Source of the DNA: Sphacelaria rigidula
Lineage: Eukaryota > Phaeophyceae > Sphacelariales
Direction of reading: 5' to 3'
Assembly: GCA_964200075.2 (NCBI GenBank)
Contig: CAXNAA020000362.1
Coordinates: 1-22,037 of the forward strand
Length of the DNA: 22,037 bases
The translations under genes and the position numbers were made by a program. Below the pieces are notes generated by a model. The model searched no databases, was not told where the DNA came from, and saw nothing but the letters and a program-made list of their open reading frames with translations. This document shows, in pieces, positions 9,755-18,372 of this stretch; positions within the stretch are counted from its first letter, which is position 1, and each line of letters begins with the position of its first letter.

Positions 9755-11022
9755 TTAAGGGTCCACCGTATGTAAATCGCTCAACAAAAAGTACTTATTT
9801 TCATGCTGCTCCGTAAGTACGTGAAGTACTCGTAGGATCCATCTGAGCGTGAACATCATGCAAGCCCAGACATACGTAAAAAGCTGGCGAAGAGCGATCA
9901 ATAAAGCGAGAAATTCGCCTGAAGAAGCCCACCCGTCGAGCATCCACACACAAAAGAAAACGTCTGCCATCCCCACCCACCTGGAGCTTGAGGGATGCTT
10001 TCCACAAGCTTTGTAACCGCCTCTTGGCCCCGAGATAAGGCGTTATGTACCCTGGCCAAAGCCTCAGCCCCGACCTCCCCAATAGGCCGCTTCGTAAGCT
10101 CCGCCAGGCGCTGCATTTGAGTTTGAGCCAGAGCGATCGCCTTATCCAGCCCACAACCAACGCAGCAACCACAATCGCCGTCACTGCCGCTTGATTCGTG
10201 TACCGACGACGCTCCATCCTCAGTGGTACCCACGTTGTGCTCGTGGTGCTGAACATGTTCCAGGGTTTGGCCAGAGACCATCACCGCCGAGTTGTCGCAC
10301 GATGCAGCAACATTGGGTGCAGTGGGGTTCATCACGCTGCTGTCCACGATGTGAAGCCAAGACTCGCGGAGTGACGGGGTCGCAGCAGGTACACTTGCCT
10401 CGGATGTCCCACCAACCGCCGCCATCGCGGAACCTGCCGGGTGCAGCTGTTGTCGTTCGCCTTGCCATTGTTCTTGAACCTCTTGCACACGATCGTCATC
10501 GCTTTGAACGCTCTGGGCGTCGTCAGTCACCCAGTCGACTCTGTTGCTGCTTACCCGTAGAGAATGTATTGAAATGAGGTGATGATCGTCCGACTCCGCC
10601 GTGGACGACTCCGGCGAAGGGCTGCGGGGAAGAGCAGGAAGCACACTATCATTGTCATCATCATCTACGCGCTCATTCCCGGCGAGGAATGTGTCCATAC
10701 TGCTGCCCAGGAGGGAGCAGCTGCCCCCAGGGTTTGCTGCAGGTACCGGGTGGAAAATTTGCGCGAAGTCTTTCAACCCGTCTGGGTCCGAGTCAGACCC
10801 CCCGCCGGACAAAAATGAGCACGATGCACCGAGCTTGTCGTTGGATGAACCTCCGCAGGCGGTCATGGTGCTTTCAGCGAGGCTACGGCCTAGGTTGACG
10901 AAGCTCTGTGTGTCGATGCTGATGGAGCTAAGGCTCAGTTGAGATATCGCCTCTTTCCGGGTTTTCTTTGAAGTTGAATTTGCCTCGGGAATTGGGTTGA
11001 ATTTGGTGGTGATCCCCGCCAT
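9755..11022 (-). CDS. Ser/Asp-rich protein with predicted C-terminal membrane segment, unknown function
   Basis: A long minus-strand frame starts at the first ATG (11022; the upstream part begins only with TTG). Unspliced it would give 374 residues. A good donor (CAG|GTGGGT, exon end 9981) and acceptor (CTTCTTCAG, exon start 9918) define a 62-nt intron. Removing it gives 401 residues ending at TAA 9755-9757. The protein is low in complexity and Ser/Asp-rich over residues 1-280. A Cys cluster (CGCCVGC, about 284-290) follows, then a helical Ala/Gln/Glu-rich stretch (291-346). The new end is hydrophobic (EFLALLIALRQLFTYVWACM, 349 on), like a membrane anchor. Function is not recognised. It is transcribed divergently from the EHD-like gene. 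The reading frame is fairly secure, the intron less so. Confidence 0.6.
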
Positions 11023-11364
11023 GAAACGACAGCGGCGTCCCACAAATGGCAATGAAACGTGCAACAGAAGAGTGTAGAATAGGTGCCGTGTGTTTCCACA
11101 GGGGTAGCGCTCCTTCCACTGGGGAGGGGGAAGGGTGTTCTTCGCTACAGTAACGCTTGTACTCTTCGCCTGTCGGATTTTGAAGTTAGCGACGTAGAAA
11201 GAAAAATTACATTTCGATTGTCATCATCTACATCCATTTGGAGGCGTTCTCATTTTCTTCCCCCATGTTTTCACATGTAGGCGTTGTCTGGTGACGAAAA
11301 CAAAGCGCCCGCCCTTGTTATCACAACACATCAACGTTACCACTACGGCAGGGGCTCCCACGTG
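11023..11364. promoter_or_regulatory. Divergent intergenic region, likely shared promoter
   Basis: The 342 bp between two start codons pointing away from each other must hold both promoters if both gene models are right. No TATA box or known stramenopile element stands out. It contains pyrimidine-rich tracts (TTTTCTTCCCCC near 11260) and an open frame in front of the plus-strand ATG that lacks any upstream ATG. Confidence 0.45.
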
Positions 11365-11443
11365 ATGTCTGCACTCCGAGCACCGTGCCTTGGGCGAGGG
11401 CTGCAGTCGCCGTCTGGTTTCGTGCGATGGACCCTTGCCAAAC
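11365..11443 (+). CDS. Exon 1 (proposed start) of the EHD-like gene
   Basis: ATG 11365 is the first in-frame ATG of its open frame. The exon ends AAAC before GTAAGT and leaves one base of a codon. It encodes 26 residues rich in Arg, Leu and Ser with no acidic residue. The next exon has no usable ATG before the conserved region, so an upstream start exon is required, and this is the best local candidate. Confidence 0.5.
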
Positions 11444-14400
11444 GTAAGTGCTTTCTCTCTTATCATTTCTTCGCCCATCATGGCGCCAGCATCGACGTAG
11501 TACAGTATTGGACGAATGCAAGCTTGGCCACCAATGCTGCAGCTATCATTCTTGTATGGGTATGTACACATGGCAGGGTCACTGCTGCTGCTCTCTTCTC
11601 AACGCCTCCTCTGACGAGTTAGCAAGATCAAAGGATCTTTTCCCCGCAGCTGCGCATTGAGCTACTGTAGTCGGTATCAAAGAAAACATTGAACACCTGC
11701 TCTTGTCTCGTCGGTTTCACCCTTCGATTCGCTGTCGAACAAACGGCGAACCCAGAGCGAACCAACAGGCCTAACGTCGAGCAAAAACTGTTACTACCCC
11801 ACTTAGGTACCCAACCATCGGCAGCTACAGCAGGCCATGCTCGCAAAAGACAGTTATCGTCTATAGATGGCAAGGTGCAGGCCGAGATCATGAACCGTTG
11901 TAATGAGCTGCACGCCAGCTTCATCCAGCCCCTTAACGACAACGTGCATGGACCGCTTGAGAAGCTCAACACCGGAGGGTACCAGTCGACAAAAATGCCG
12001 TTTGTGTTCGTGCTCGGCAATCACAGCTCCGGCAAGTCGAGCTTCATCAACTATGTGCTGGGCAGGAATATCCAGACTGCCGGAGTTGCGCCGACAGATG
12101 ACAGGTACCTCGTATGTCCGCGCCGTCACGGGTCGTACTTGCAAACTGACCAAATCCTGTCTTGGATTTTGTATTGAAGCGACGTTTGTTGTGGACGTTC
12201 ATGAGGGCGGGTGACGGGAGTGTTCCCACAAGACGTGTGGTTGCGGGCAGGCTGCGTACGGCGAGGCTTGCCCAAGTCACGTATGTGAGATTGCGGTATG
12301 CATGAGTAGCACGATGTTGTCCCTCTGGTGCGCGGCGCTCATGAAGCGCCCAGCAATACTCGGAGCTCAGTTTGCCTCCACGTGGGAGAACGAGCAAGCC
12401 TAGAGAGGTGGTGCGATAACAGTGCACTGTACCCTTTGAGTAAAGTGACGGTCCGTTGGTCGGGTCTCTGTCTTTTCACGAAGTGGTTCCATGTCATCCA
12501 CTGGTCTGTCTTGACTGTCGTTAATAATCCACTGGTGTTGTCTCCGCTGCTTCTCCCGTCTGTTCCTTCTCGTGCCCCGTGCCCCATCCCGCCTCTGCAT
12601 AGGGCGATTGCCTGAAACGTTGTCGCGTGTCTCCACGTGCTTCCTCTCATGTGTGGCCTCTCACGTGTAATCAATGTGACGTGACCCAATTCGTACCGGC
12701 AGCTTCACCATCATAGCACCGGGTCCATCAGACATAAACCAAGACGGACCGGCGCTGGTTGGGGACCCAGACATGGGATTTCTCGGGCTACGGCAGTTCG
12801 GCCCAACGCTTGTTCATCACACAGAGCTCAAGGTGAAGCGTGGTATCTCGAATCCGTCCAACGTTGATGGGGATTGTCCTTCCTGCTATCCGATGCCGCC
12901 AACTTTCTGACGGAATAAGATCGCTTCATCTGTTGGTCGGCATGGGCCACTTCTCTAGCAGGACCAGTTCCTCAGCTGCACAAGCTCCTCTGCCAGGGGT
13001 GAGGAGGAAGGCTGCCTTGCCGACCCCGACGGTGCCGCCGACTGCTGCCCATGTGCAGCTGAAGTGCTAGTCTCGCCTGAAAAATGGCCCTCACCGACGA
13101 TCAGAAGGCAGCCCTCTTCTGTCAAGAAGCCGACAGAAATATGGATGCATGGATGTTGTATTCTCCATGTCTTGTGTCTGTCGCAAGGCGACGGGGGAGG
13201 GGAGTAGGGAAAATACTTGGAAGACTCACTTTTCTCCACGTGCAAATACCTCTTATTCCATGAGTAGATTCACGGGGTTGAAGGTGGTGCAGCTCTAATC
13301 ACCGAGATATTGAACTGCAGCGAGTGCCAGCAGGTTGAATATATTACATGTGCTCTATTTAAATTTTCAACAATTTTGGAATATCCTCATGTTTTCTCGA
13401 GAACGCGCTGATGTTTTGTTCTACAATTCCCCTCCCAAAATTGGAATGTAATGCCTCAACACGCCAAGCCCCCTGAACACGTACTGCATCACACGATGGG
13501 ATCTCCCCGAAGCAGCCCCCCCCCCCCCCCCCCCCCCCCCTACCCCCTTCGTTAACGCATCCGCAACTCATCCTCGACCCGCGTTGACACCAGTCTGCTT
13601 GGGGCAAAATATACTTGGTCAGACGGGATTTTTTCGGGCCGTTCGGATACGTGATGGGTTACGCCCACAGGAAGACGGATCAGCGTCAGACCAGAAGGCC
13701 CCGCAAAATGAGAAATTACGGTCATGCGTCACGGAAGTGTCGGAGATAAGTGTGGCGTACGTGATGCTGCCTGCACCCCCGAGGGCAAGGTTGTGAATTG
13801 TGCCCCCTCCATCCTCTGAGACGTTGCCTCCCATCCTTCTTTCATCGTGTTCGAACTGTTTGTCGTTGCTGCGCGTTCAGGTCCGATCCGGTACCAGCAC
13901 AAATTCATTCATGATGGTTGACAGCCCTGGGATGATCGACAGCCCCGTCTCCAGGACGGGATTCTCCGCATATGACAGCGGCGCCCCCTCTGCCTTCAAC
14001 GGTAGGCCAGGGGAATTGGGTCGTCGAGGATCCGATTCTACGCGCGGCTACGATTTCGAGGGTGTGGTGAAATGGTTTGCGGAGAGGGCGGACGTGATAC
14101 TTCTATTCTTTGATCCCGACAAGCCAGGCACAACTGGGGAGACCTTATCCATCTTGACCAACTCGCTACCGGGGATGGACCATAAGTTGTACATCGTGCT
14201 CAACAAGGTAAGCCTGGTACAAGTCGCGTCATTACACCCAACGAAACAGGTTTTAAAAATGCCTTGTCCGGTTCGCTAGGAAGAGCGGATGTGAGGACAT
14301 GGTGCTCAATGTGTCGGCGGAGTGAAATGCACCCGTTAGCAGAACTTGCGCTCCGAAAGACCGAGTTGCTCCTGGCGAACATTCCAAGTGTTGAGCATCA

Positions 14401-17400
14401 CTCGTGAACAGACGTCCAGGGTATTTCATGTTCGCTCACATCCCTCATCTGCAGTGATGTTGATGTATCATTTTCTACACACCGTTCGGTATGGCTGGTG
14501 CGAGTATTGTACACCTGTGGAGATCGTAGTTTCGACATTTGACGTGCAGGCGAGTAGAGTAGTGCCTCAGCATGGATATTCGAGTCCCCGCAAGACCCTG
14601 AGATGCGCCCCCTCGTATTCTGGCACCCTTCGTTGTACCGCCCAGGCAGACCAATTTGAAAAAATTCACGACTTCGCGCGAGCCTATGGCTCCCTCTGCT
14701 GGAATCTGAGCAAGGTGAGAAGTTCGCATATGGAGTCAAGAGGGCCTGGTGTGAGCTGGAATTCGACGCAAGCCGTTTAGGCCGGTGGCACGTACCTGCG
14801 AAAATGAACACGAATGGGGTGTCGTTGCACAGTCGTTGCTGGCAAATAACTTTCAAGGGGTCTGCTTTCCAGTTCGATTCCAGTAACAAATGATTGGTTT
14901 GCATGAAACTTGGGTATGTCAGGTGATACCCCGCAAAGATCTCCCGAGGATCTACACAATGTGTCTTCCGGTCAAGGACCGAGGACGGGGGGTCGACCTA
15001 ACGGGACAAGGCAGCGCGGACGTCCCGGCACTTTCTAGTGGGTTGCAGGATTTACAGGTAAAACAGAAGACTGCATCCGGCATGTTGATGCATCTACCCC
15101 CTGCGTGTATGCTTACCTTGCAAGGTGATCAGTGCCGAGGTCGTCGCCTGCGCCGTTCTGTTGCGCTGCCTGTTTTTACTGACCATCTGTAATGCTGGGC
15201 TGTGTAGTTGGTGCTTCAGTTTTTCTGTCCGTCGCTTGTCGTCTCCGCTCTGTGATGTGCAGACAACTCGGGACGATGTGAAGGCGGAAGTGATGAAAGC
15301 GCCGAAGCGCAGAATCGACAACGTCATCACCCGTCTGACCGATTCCGTACACTTGCTGCAAGTCCACACCCATGTAAGACATGAATCTGTCAGGCCAGCG
15401 CTGTTTGCATGGACGTGCAAGTTCAAATTACCTCGTGGTATCGAGTATACAACCTACCCCCATTCCGTCTCGGATGTGACACTGATTCTCTTCGATTTTG
15501 ACGTCTCGTTCGAACTCGTGCTCCCGTTTTGCAGTTATACCGAACGTATGAGGGTTTGGGTTACGTGACATCTAATCAGCCTACGTTTGATGCTAGATGC
15601 GTGTCAGGGCAGACCGGGTACGGCCGTCTTCGACCTTGATCCTTGTTTTTTATACTGGATGTAGAAGCGCCCGAACAGCGTCATTTTTACACACCACCTG
15701 TCACACATACGGTCCAGCACACTCCGAGCTCGTGCTCCGTGGGGTCGTGTTCTGAACAATTGGCAGGGAGAGAAATCTGAAAATAAGAGCAGACGGGGAA
15801 CGCATCAGTAAGGAAGATGTTGGGGTATGGACAAAATACGCTGATGCCCCCATCCTCCAGGTGCATCCGTGCGTAAAATGCGCCGGGTGATGATCACTGC
15901 TGAACGTACTCTGTTGGCACATTCGTTTTACCACATGCCGTGTACGAGCCGGACGTGAAACATCCCTAAACTGAGACGGGATTATGGGACAATTTTTTGG
16001 TCCCTCGGCAGTTCCGGTGCGCAATATTTTGTGGACATGTTTTTTCCGCCGCATGGAGAGCATGAACTGCTGTCGGCACACTCGATGTCTGCCATTACAT
16101 ACTACCAGGTCCTGGAAAGCATGCAGAAAGAATTGAGGAAAGCGAGAATGTGGCGATACGGCATAACCTTCAGTGCAGCAGGCGCCGGAGGGGGGGTAAC
16201 CGGTGCGAGCGTTCTCCTCGCTGCGCCAAACGAGTTGACAGCGGGGTTGGTGGCGGTTTCAATTTTGAGCACCGCTGGAATTCAGGTATGCCGAATCAAG
16301 TGTCAGGCCGCTTAACCTTTTTTTGATGAACGCTTCATGGTAATTTCCACCGTACATTCACTTTCTGTGATTTGTGTCTTACGAGCTTTTCGCAGATTGT
16401 TGTATCAAAATCTTCAGCGGTCACACTGTCATTTCTTTGTACAAATCATCTGGAAACGGTGGACGCTGACGACACGACGTCCCTCGGCGATTATCTTGTG
16501 AACAGCACCACTGAGCGTGAAGAAGTATGCTTGTGGAGAGATCATTTTCCCCCTGGCTAGCCCTCTGAAGAGACATGTTCTGTAGAGTCTTGCTCGTCTC
16601 CAAAACTGACATTCATACATTCTCTGAAGCCCGCTGTTTTTCGCTTTCCGTCTTGCCTACGTATCATGTTCAGTTCATGAACATGAAGGCGTTGAGAACC
16701 AAGGAGGAGGAGATGATCAGCATCGAAGGACTCAACAACTGCTTCAGCAGGTGACCATTTTCCGAAGAGGATGACGGAGTTGAAATCACTCTTGTAGTAC
16801 TATCCCACCGATGTTCGCCGGTATCATCCCCGAAAACAAAGCAAGCTGTTGAACATGATACTCGCCCCGCCAGGAATTGATAATTACGAATAGGTTTGGG
16901 ATGACGGTTTCCTTCACCGATGTTCACGAATGCGATAACACGAATCGCGACGGGATCAATCATTTGTTGACTTGGTACTGGCACTGCCAGAAATTGACAG
17001 ATGCCATTAGGTTTGGGAGGGGGATTCTTTTCACCGATGCGCACGAGTGTGTCAAGAGCGAATACAACACGGCCTCCTATTAGAGTCACTGCCTCGTCCA
17101 AAAGCCCCGGGACGGCTGTATGCCCAGCCCCGGGGAAATGACGTTTGCGGCGCACAAGGTGGCCAAGAACAACCGTAGAAAGTGGACTATGGTGACGAGC
17201 ATACCTGTGGAGGGAGGAGGCATTCGCTATTCCTTTCATGCCGCGGGGATGTACTCCACAGTCCAACAACTGCTATCGCCAGCTCGTCCGTACGGCGTAC
17301 TCTGTCCGTGCGAGTTGTTCCTCGACATTAAGTTATCGTTGGGTAGATTCGCGTGCATCTCGTCGGGAGTCGATTATTCACTCACAAATTTGCGAGGACA

Positions 17401-17933
17401 CTGCAGCTGCACCCAGGGGTTGCCATATTGCAACTGTCACCATTGGAGTGGAAAGGAGGGGAGTCCATTCCCGATGTGTCATTTTCATTGTAGTAAGTGA
17501 CTACCAACGCGGGAGGTGTGAGAACGGGAGTGAACAGAGTGATAGACAGTTTGTTTGACGGGAGCCTATGCCGTGGGGGAGGGGGAGGGTGGGGCCCGAC
17601 AAGAAATGGAGTGATACAAAGCTTGAATCACCACCAAAAATTACATCTAATAACTGCCCAACGCAACACACGAAACAAATGATATTTCTCAACAGGGGCT
17701 ATACACGTGAGCTGGCCGAAGGAGACGAGTCTATTGCAGCATCTTGGTCGAGAGTACGCGACGGTCTACACCTTACGCTGTCTTCACTTGGCCTGGATGG
17801 AGTCGGCAAAGTCAAAGCAAGCGAGCGGAAGGAGCTGAAACGAATTCTCGAGGTGGAAATCCCAGCATTGAGACGACAGGCCGCGCCCGTCCAGTTTTCT
17901 TTTTTCGGAACGACGAGCAACAGCAAGTCTTGA
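11365..17933 (+). CDS. EHD-like dynamin-superfamily NTPase without EH domain (10 exons)
   Basis: EHD ATPases oligomerise on membranes and remodel them using nucleotide hydrolysis. Exons: 11365-11443, 11807-12104, 12703-12832, 13881-14207, 14646-14714, 14923-15057, 15263-15373, 16109-16285, 16674-16750 and 17696-17933. All junctions are GT-AG and in phase, giving 546 residues. Visible motifs: P-loop GNHSSGKS (97-104), switch region PTDD (122-125), DSPG (183-186), the EHD signature RGYDF..V.KWFAERAD, and NKAD (277-280, split by an intron). A helical region then aligns with EHDs. Two hydrophobic segments (about 401-422 and 426-445) are followed by a C-terminal helical tail. The EF-hand EH domain of animal EHDs is absent. 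The first 45 residues are basic with no acidic residue, like a mitochondrial presequence (inferred). Exon 1 and the exon 2 acceptor are the least certain parts. Confidence 0.9.
11807..12104 (+). CDS. Exon 2 of the EHD-like gene: N-terminal helices and P-loop
   Basis: Encodes SSIDGKVQAEIM, FIQPLNDNVHGPLEKL and the P-loop GNHSSGKS, ending at PTDD before donor CAG|GTACCT. The acceptor ACCCCACTTAG at 11807 gives the right phase with exon 1. In-phase alternatives are 11825, 11831, 11834 and 11867 (CTATAG). The conserved part from about 11880 on is secure. Confidence 0.85.
12703..12832 (+). CDS. Exon 3 of the EHD-like gene
   Basis: Acceptor CCGGCAG; the first base completes Ser126. Encodes FTIIAPG and GDPDMGFLGLRQFGPTLVHH, the region between the two switch motifs in EHDs. 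Ends CTCAAG before GTGAAG. Confidence 0.88.
13516..13540. repeat. C25 homopolymer in intron 3
   Basis: Twenty-five consecutive C, followed by TA and five more C. The minus strand is a G25 run able to form G-quadruplex structures. Length is likely variable and may be wrong in the assembly. Confidence 0.98.
13881..14207 (+). CDS. Exon 4 of the EHD-like gene: DSPG switch and EHD signature
   Basis: Acceptor GCGTTCAG, donor AAG|GTAAGC, 109 codons. Encodes VDSPGM, a Gly/Ser-rich insert, RGYDFEGVVKWFAERADVIL, LFFDPDKPGTTGE and LYIVLNK. The insert before RGYDF is longer than in animal EHDs. Confidence 0.93.
14646..14714 (+). CDS. Exon 5 of the EHD-like gene: completes NKAD
   Basis: 23 codons, ADQFEKIHDFARAYGSLCWN then LSK, closely like the EHD segment following NKAD. 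Acceptor CGCCCAG, donor AAG|GTGAGA. Confidence 0.93.
14923..15057 (+). CDS. Exon 6 of the EHD-like gene
   Basis: 45 codons starting VIPRKDLPRIYTMCLP, which matches the end of the EHD nucleotide-binding domain. It continues into a Gly-rich linker and LQDLQ. Acceptor TATGTCAG, donor CAG|GTAAAA. Confidence 0.9.
15263..15373 (+). CDS. Exon 7 of the EHD-like gene: helical domain
   Basis: 37 codons, including KAPKRRIDNVITRLTDSVHL, the counterpart of the charged helix after the nucleotide-binding domain of EHDs. Acceptor GATGTGCAG, donor CAT|GTAAGA. Confidence 0.9.
16109..16285 (+). CDS. Exon 8 of the EHD-like gene: two hydrophobic segments
   Basis: 59 codons. VLESMQKELRKARMWRYG continues the helix, then two hydrophobic Gly/Ala-rich segments separated by PNE can form a membrane hairpin. 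Acceptor CTACCAG, donor CAG|GTATGC. Confidence 0.88.
16670..17239 (-). CDS. Antisense ORF over intron 9 with internal 39-residue repeat, doubtful gene
   Basis: A minus-strand frame is open for 199 codons in all (17269 to 16670), with the first ATG at 17239. It covers most of intron 9 and ends antisense through exon 9. It carries a degenerate tandem repeat with a 39-codon period: IGEKNPPPKPNGICQFLA, then IGEGNRHPKPIRNYQFLA. The period is a multiple of three, so the frame is kept. No known domain was recognised. It may be a chance ORF created by a minisatellite or a repeat-borne coding sequence. Confidence 0.15.
   Translation of the reverse strand: MKGIANASSLHRYARHHSPLSTVVLGHLVRRKRHFPGAGHTAVPGLLDEAVTLIGGRVVFALDTLVRIGEKNPPPKPNGICQFLAVPVPSQQMIDPVAIRVIAFVNIGEGNRHPKPIRNYQFLAGRVSCSTACFVFGDDTGEHRWDSTTRVISTPSSSSENGHLLKQLLSPSMLIISSSLVLNAFMFMN
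16674..16750 (+). CDS. Exon 9 of the EHD-like gene
   Basis: 25 codons plus two bases, encoding KALRTKEEEMISIEGLNNCF. Acceptor ATGTTCAG after a pyrimidine-rich tract, donor AGCAG|GTGACC. Confidence 0.88.
16806..17070. repeat. Degenerate tandem repeat (about 109-117 bp period) in intron 9
   Basis: CACCGATG occurs at 16806, 16915 and 17032, each followed by TTC or CGC. The last two units also share TAGGTTTGGGA and CCAG.AATTGA. The first unit is much more decayed. Confidence 0.65.
17696..17933 (+). CDS. Exon 10 (terminal) of the EHD-like gene
   Basis: Acceptor TCTCAACAG; the first G completes an Arg codon. Encodes GYTRELAEGDESIAASWSRV, a Lys/Glu-rich helix (KASERKELKRILEVEIPALR) and FSFFGTTSNSKS, ending at TGA 17931-17933. 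Confidence 0.88.
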
Positions 17934-18186
17934 CCGTTGAGCGATGGTGTACGGTTTCGGGATCATGTACAACAAGATGCCATGTGGTACCCCTCTTGAA
18001 CGAGATCATTGAGTTGCACTTCCCGTGGTGACACGAAATGTGTTCTTTCGGGATACTCGTCATTGCGGGGGATGTGATGACCAGGGCTTGGTCTAATCGT
18101 ACCTACGGGGAAATGTTTTGCCCAACGAACATCTGCCACGTGAGGTCTTTTGAAGCGTCTTGCAGCAGTATCGCCGCTGTAGGGAA

Positions 18187-18372
18187 GTGTCTACCATCTG
18201 GTACTGTAACGAGGCGAGGACCATCTCATATTTGCAGCGAGACATGCTCCGCCCAGTACCGTTACTCACACCTCCACCTCGGAGGTGTCTACCATCTGAT
18301 ACCGTATCGAGGCGAGGACCATATCATATTTGCAGCGAGACATGGTCCACCCAGCACCGCTACTCCCACCCC
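18187..18372. repeat. Tandem duplication of a 98-bp unit
   Basis: GTGTCTACCATCTG starts at 18187 and again at 18285. The two units match with scattered substitutions through CGAGGCGAGGACCAT, TTTGCAGCGAGACATG and CCCAG.ACCG.TACTC. The period is not a multiple of three, so no reading frame is shared. The stretch lies downstream of the EHD-like gene's stop codon. Confidence 0.93.

Noticed and set aside
11689-12177. Single-exon gene start at 11689
   Set aside because: The codon there is TTG, not ATG, and the first ATG in that frame lies inside the conserved region, so an upstream exon is needed.
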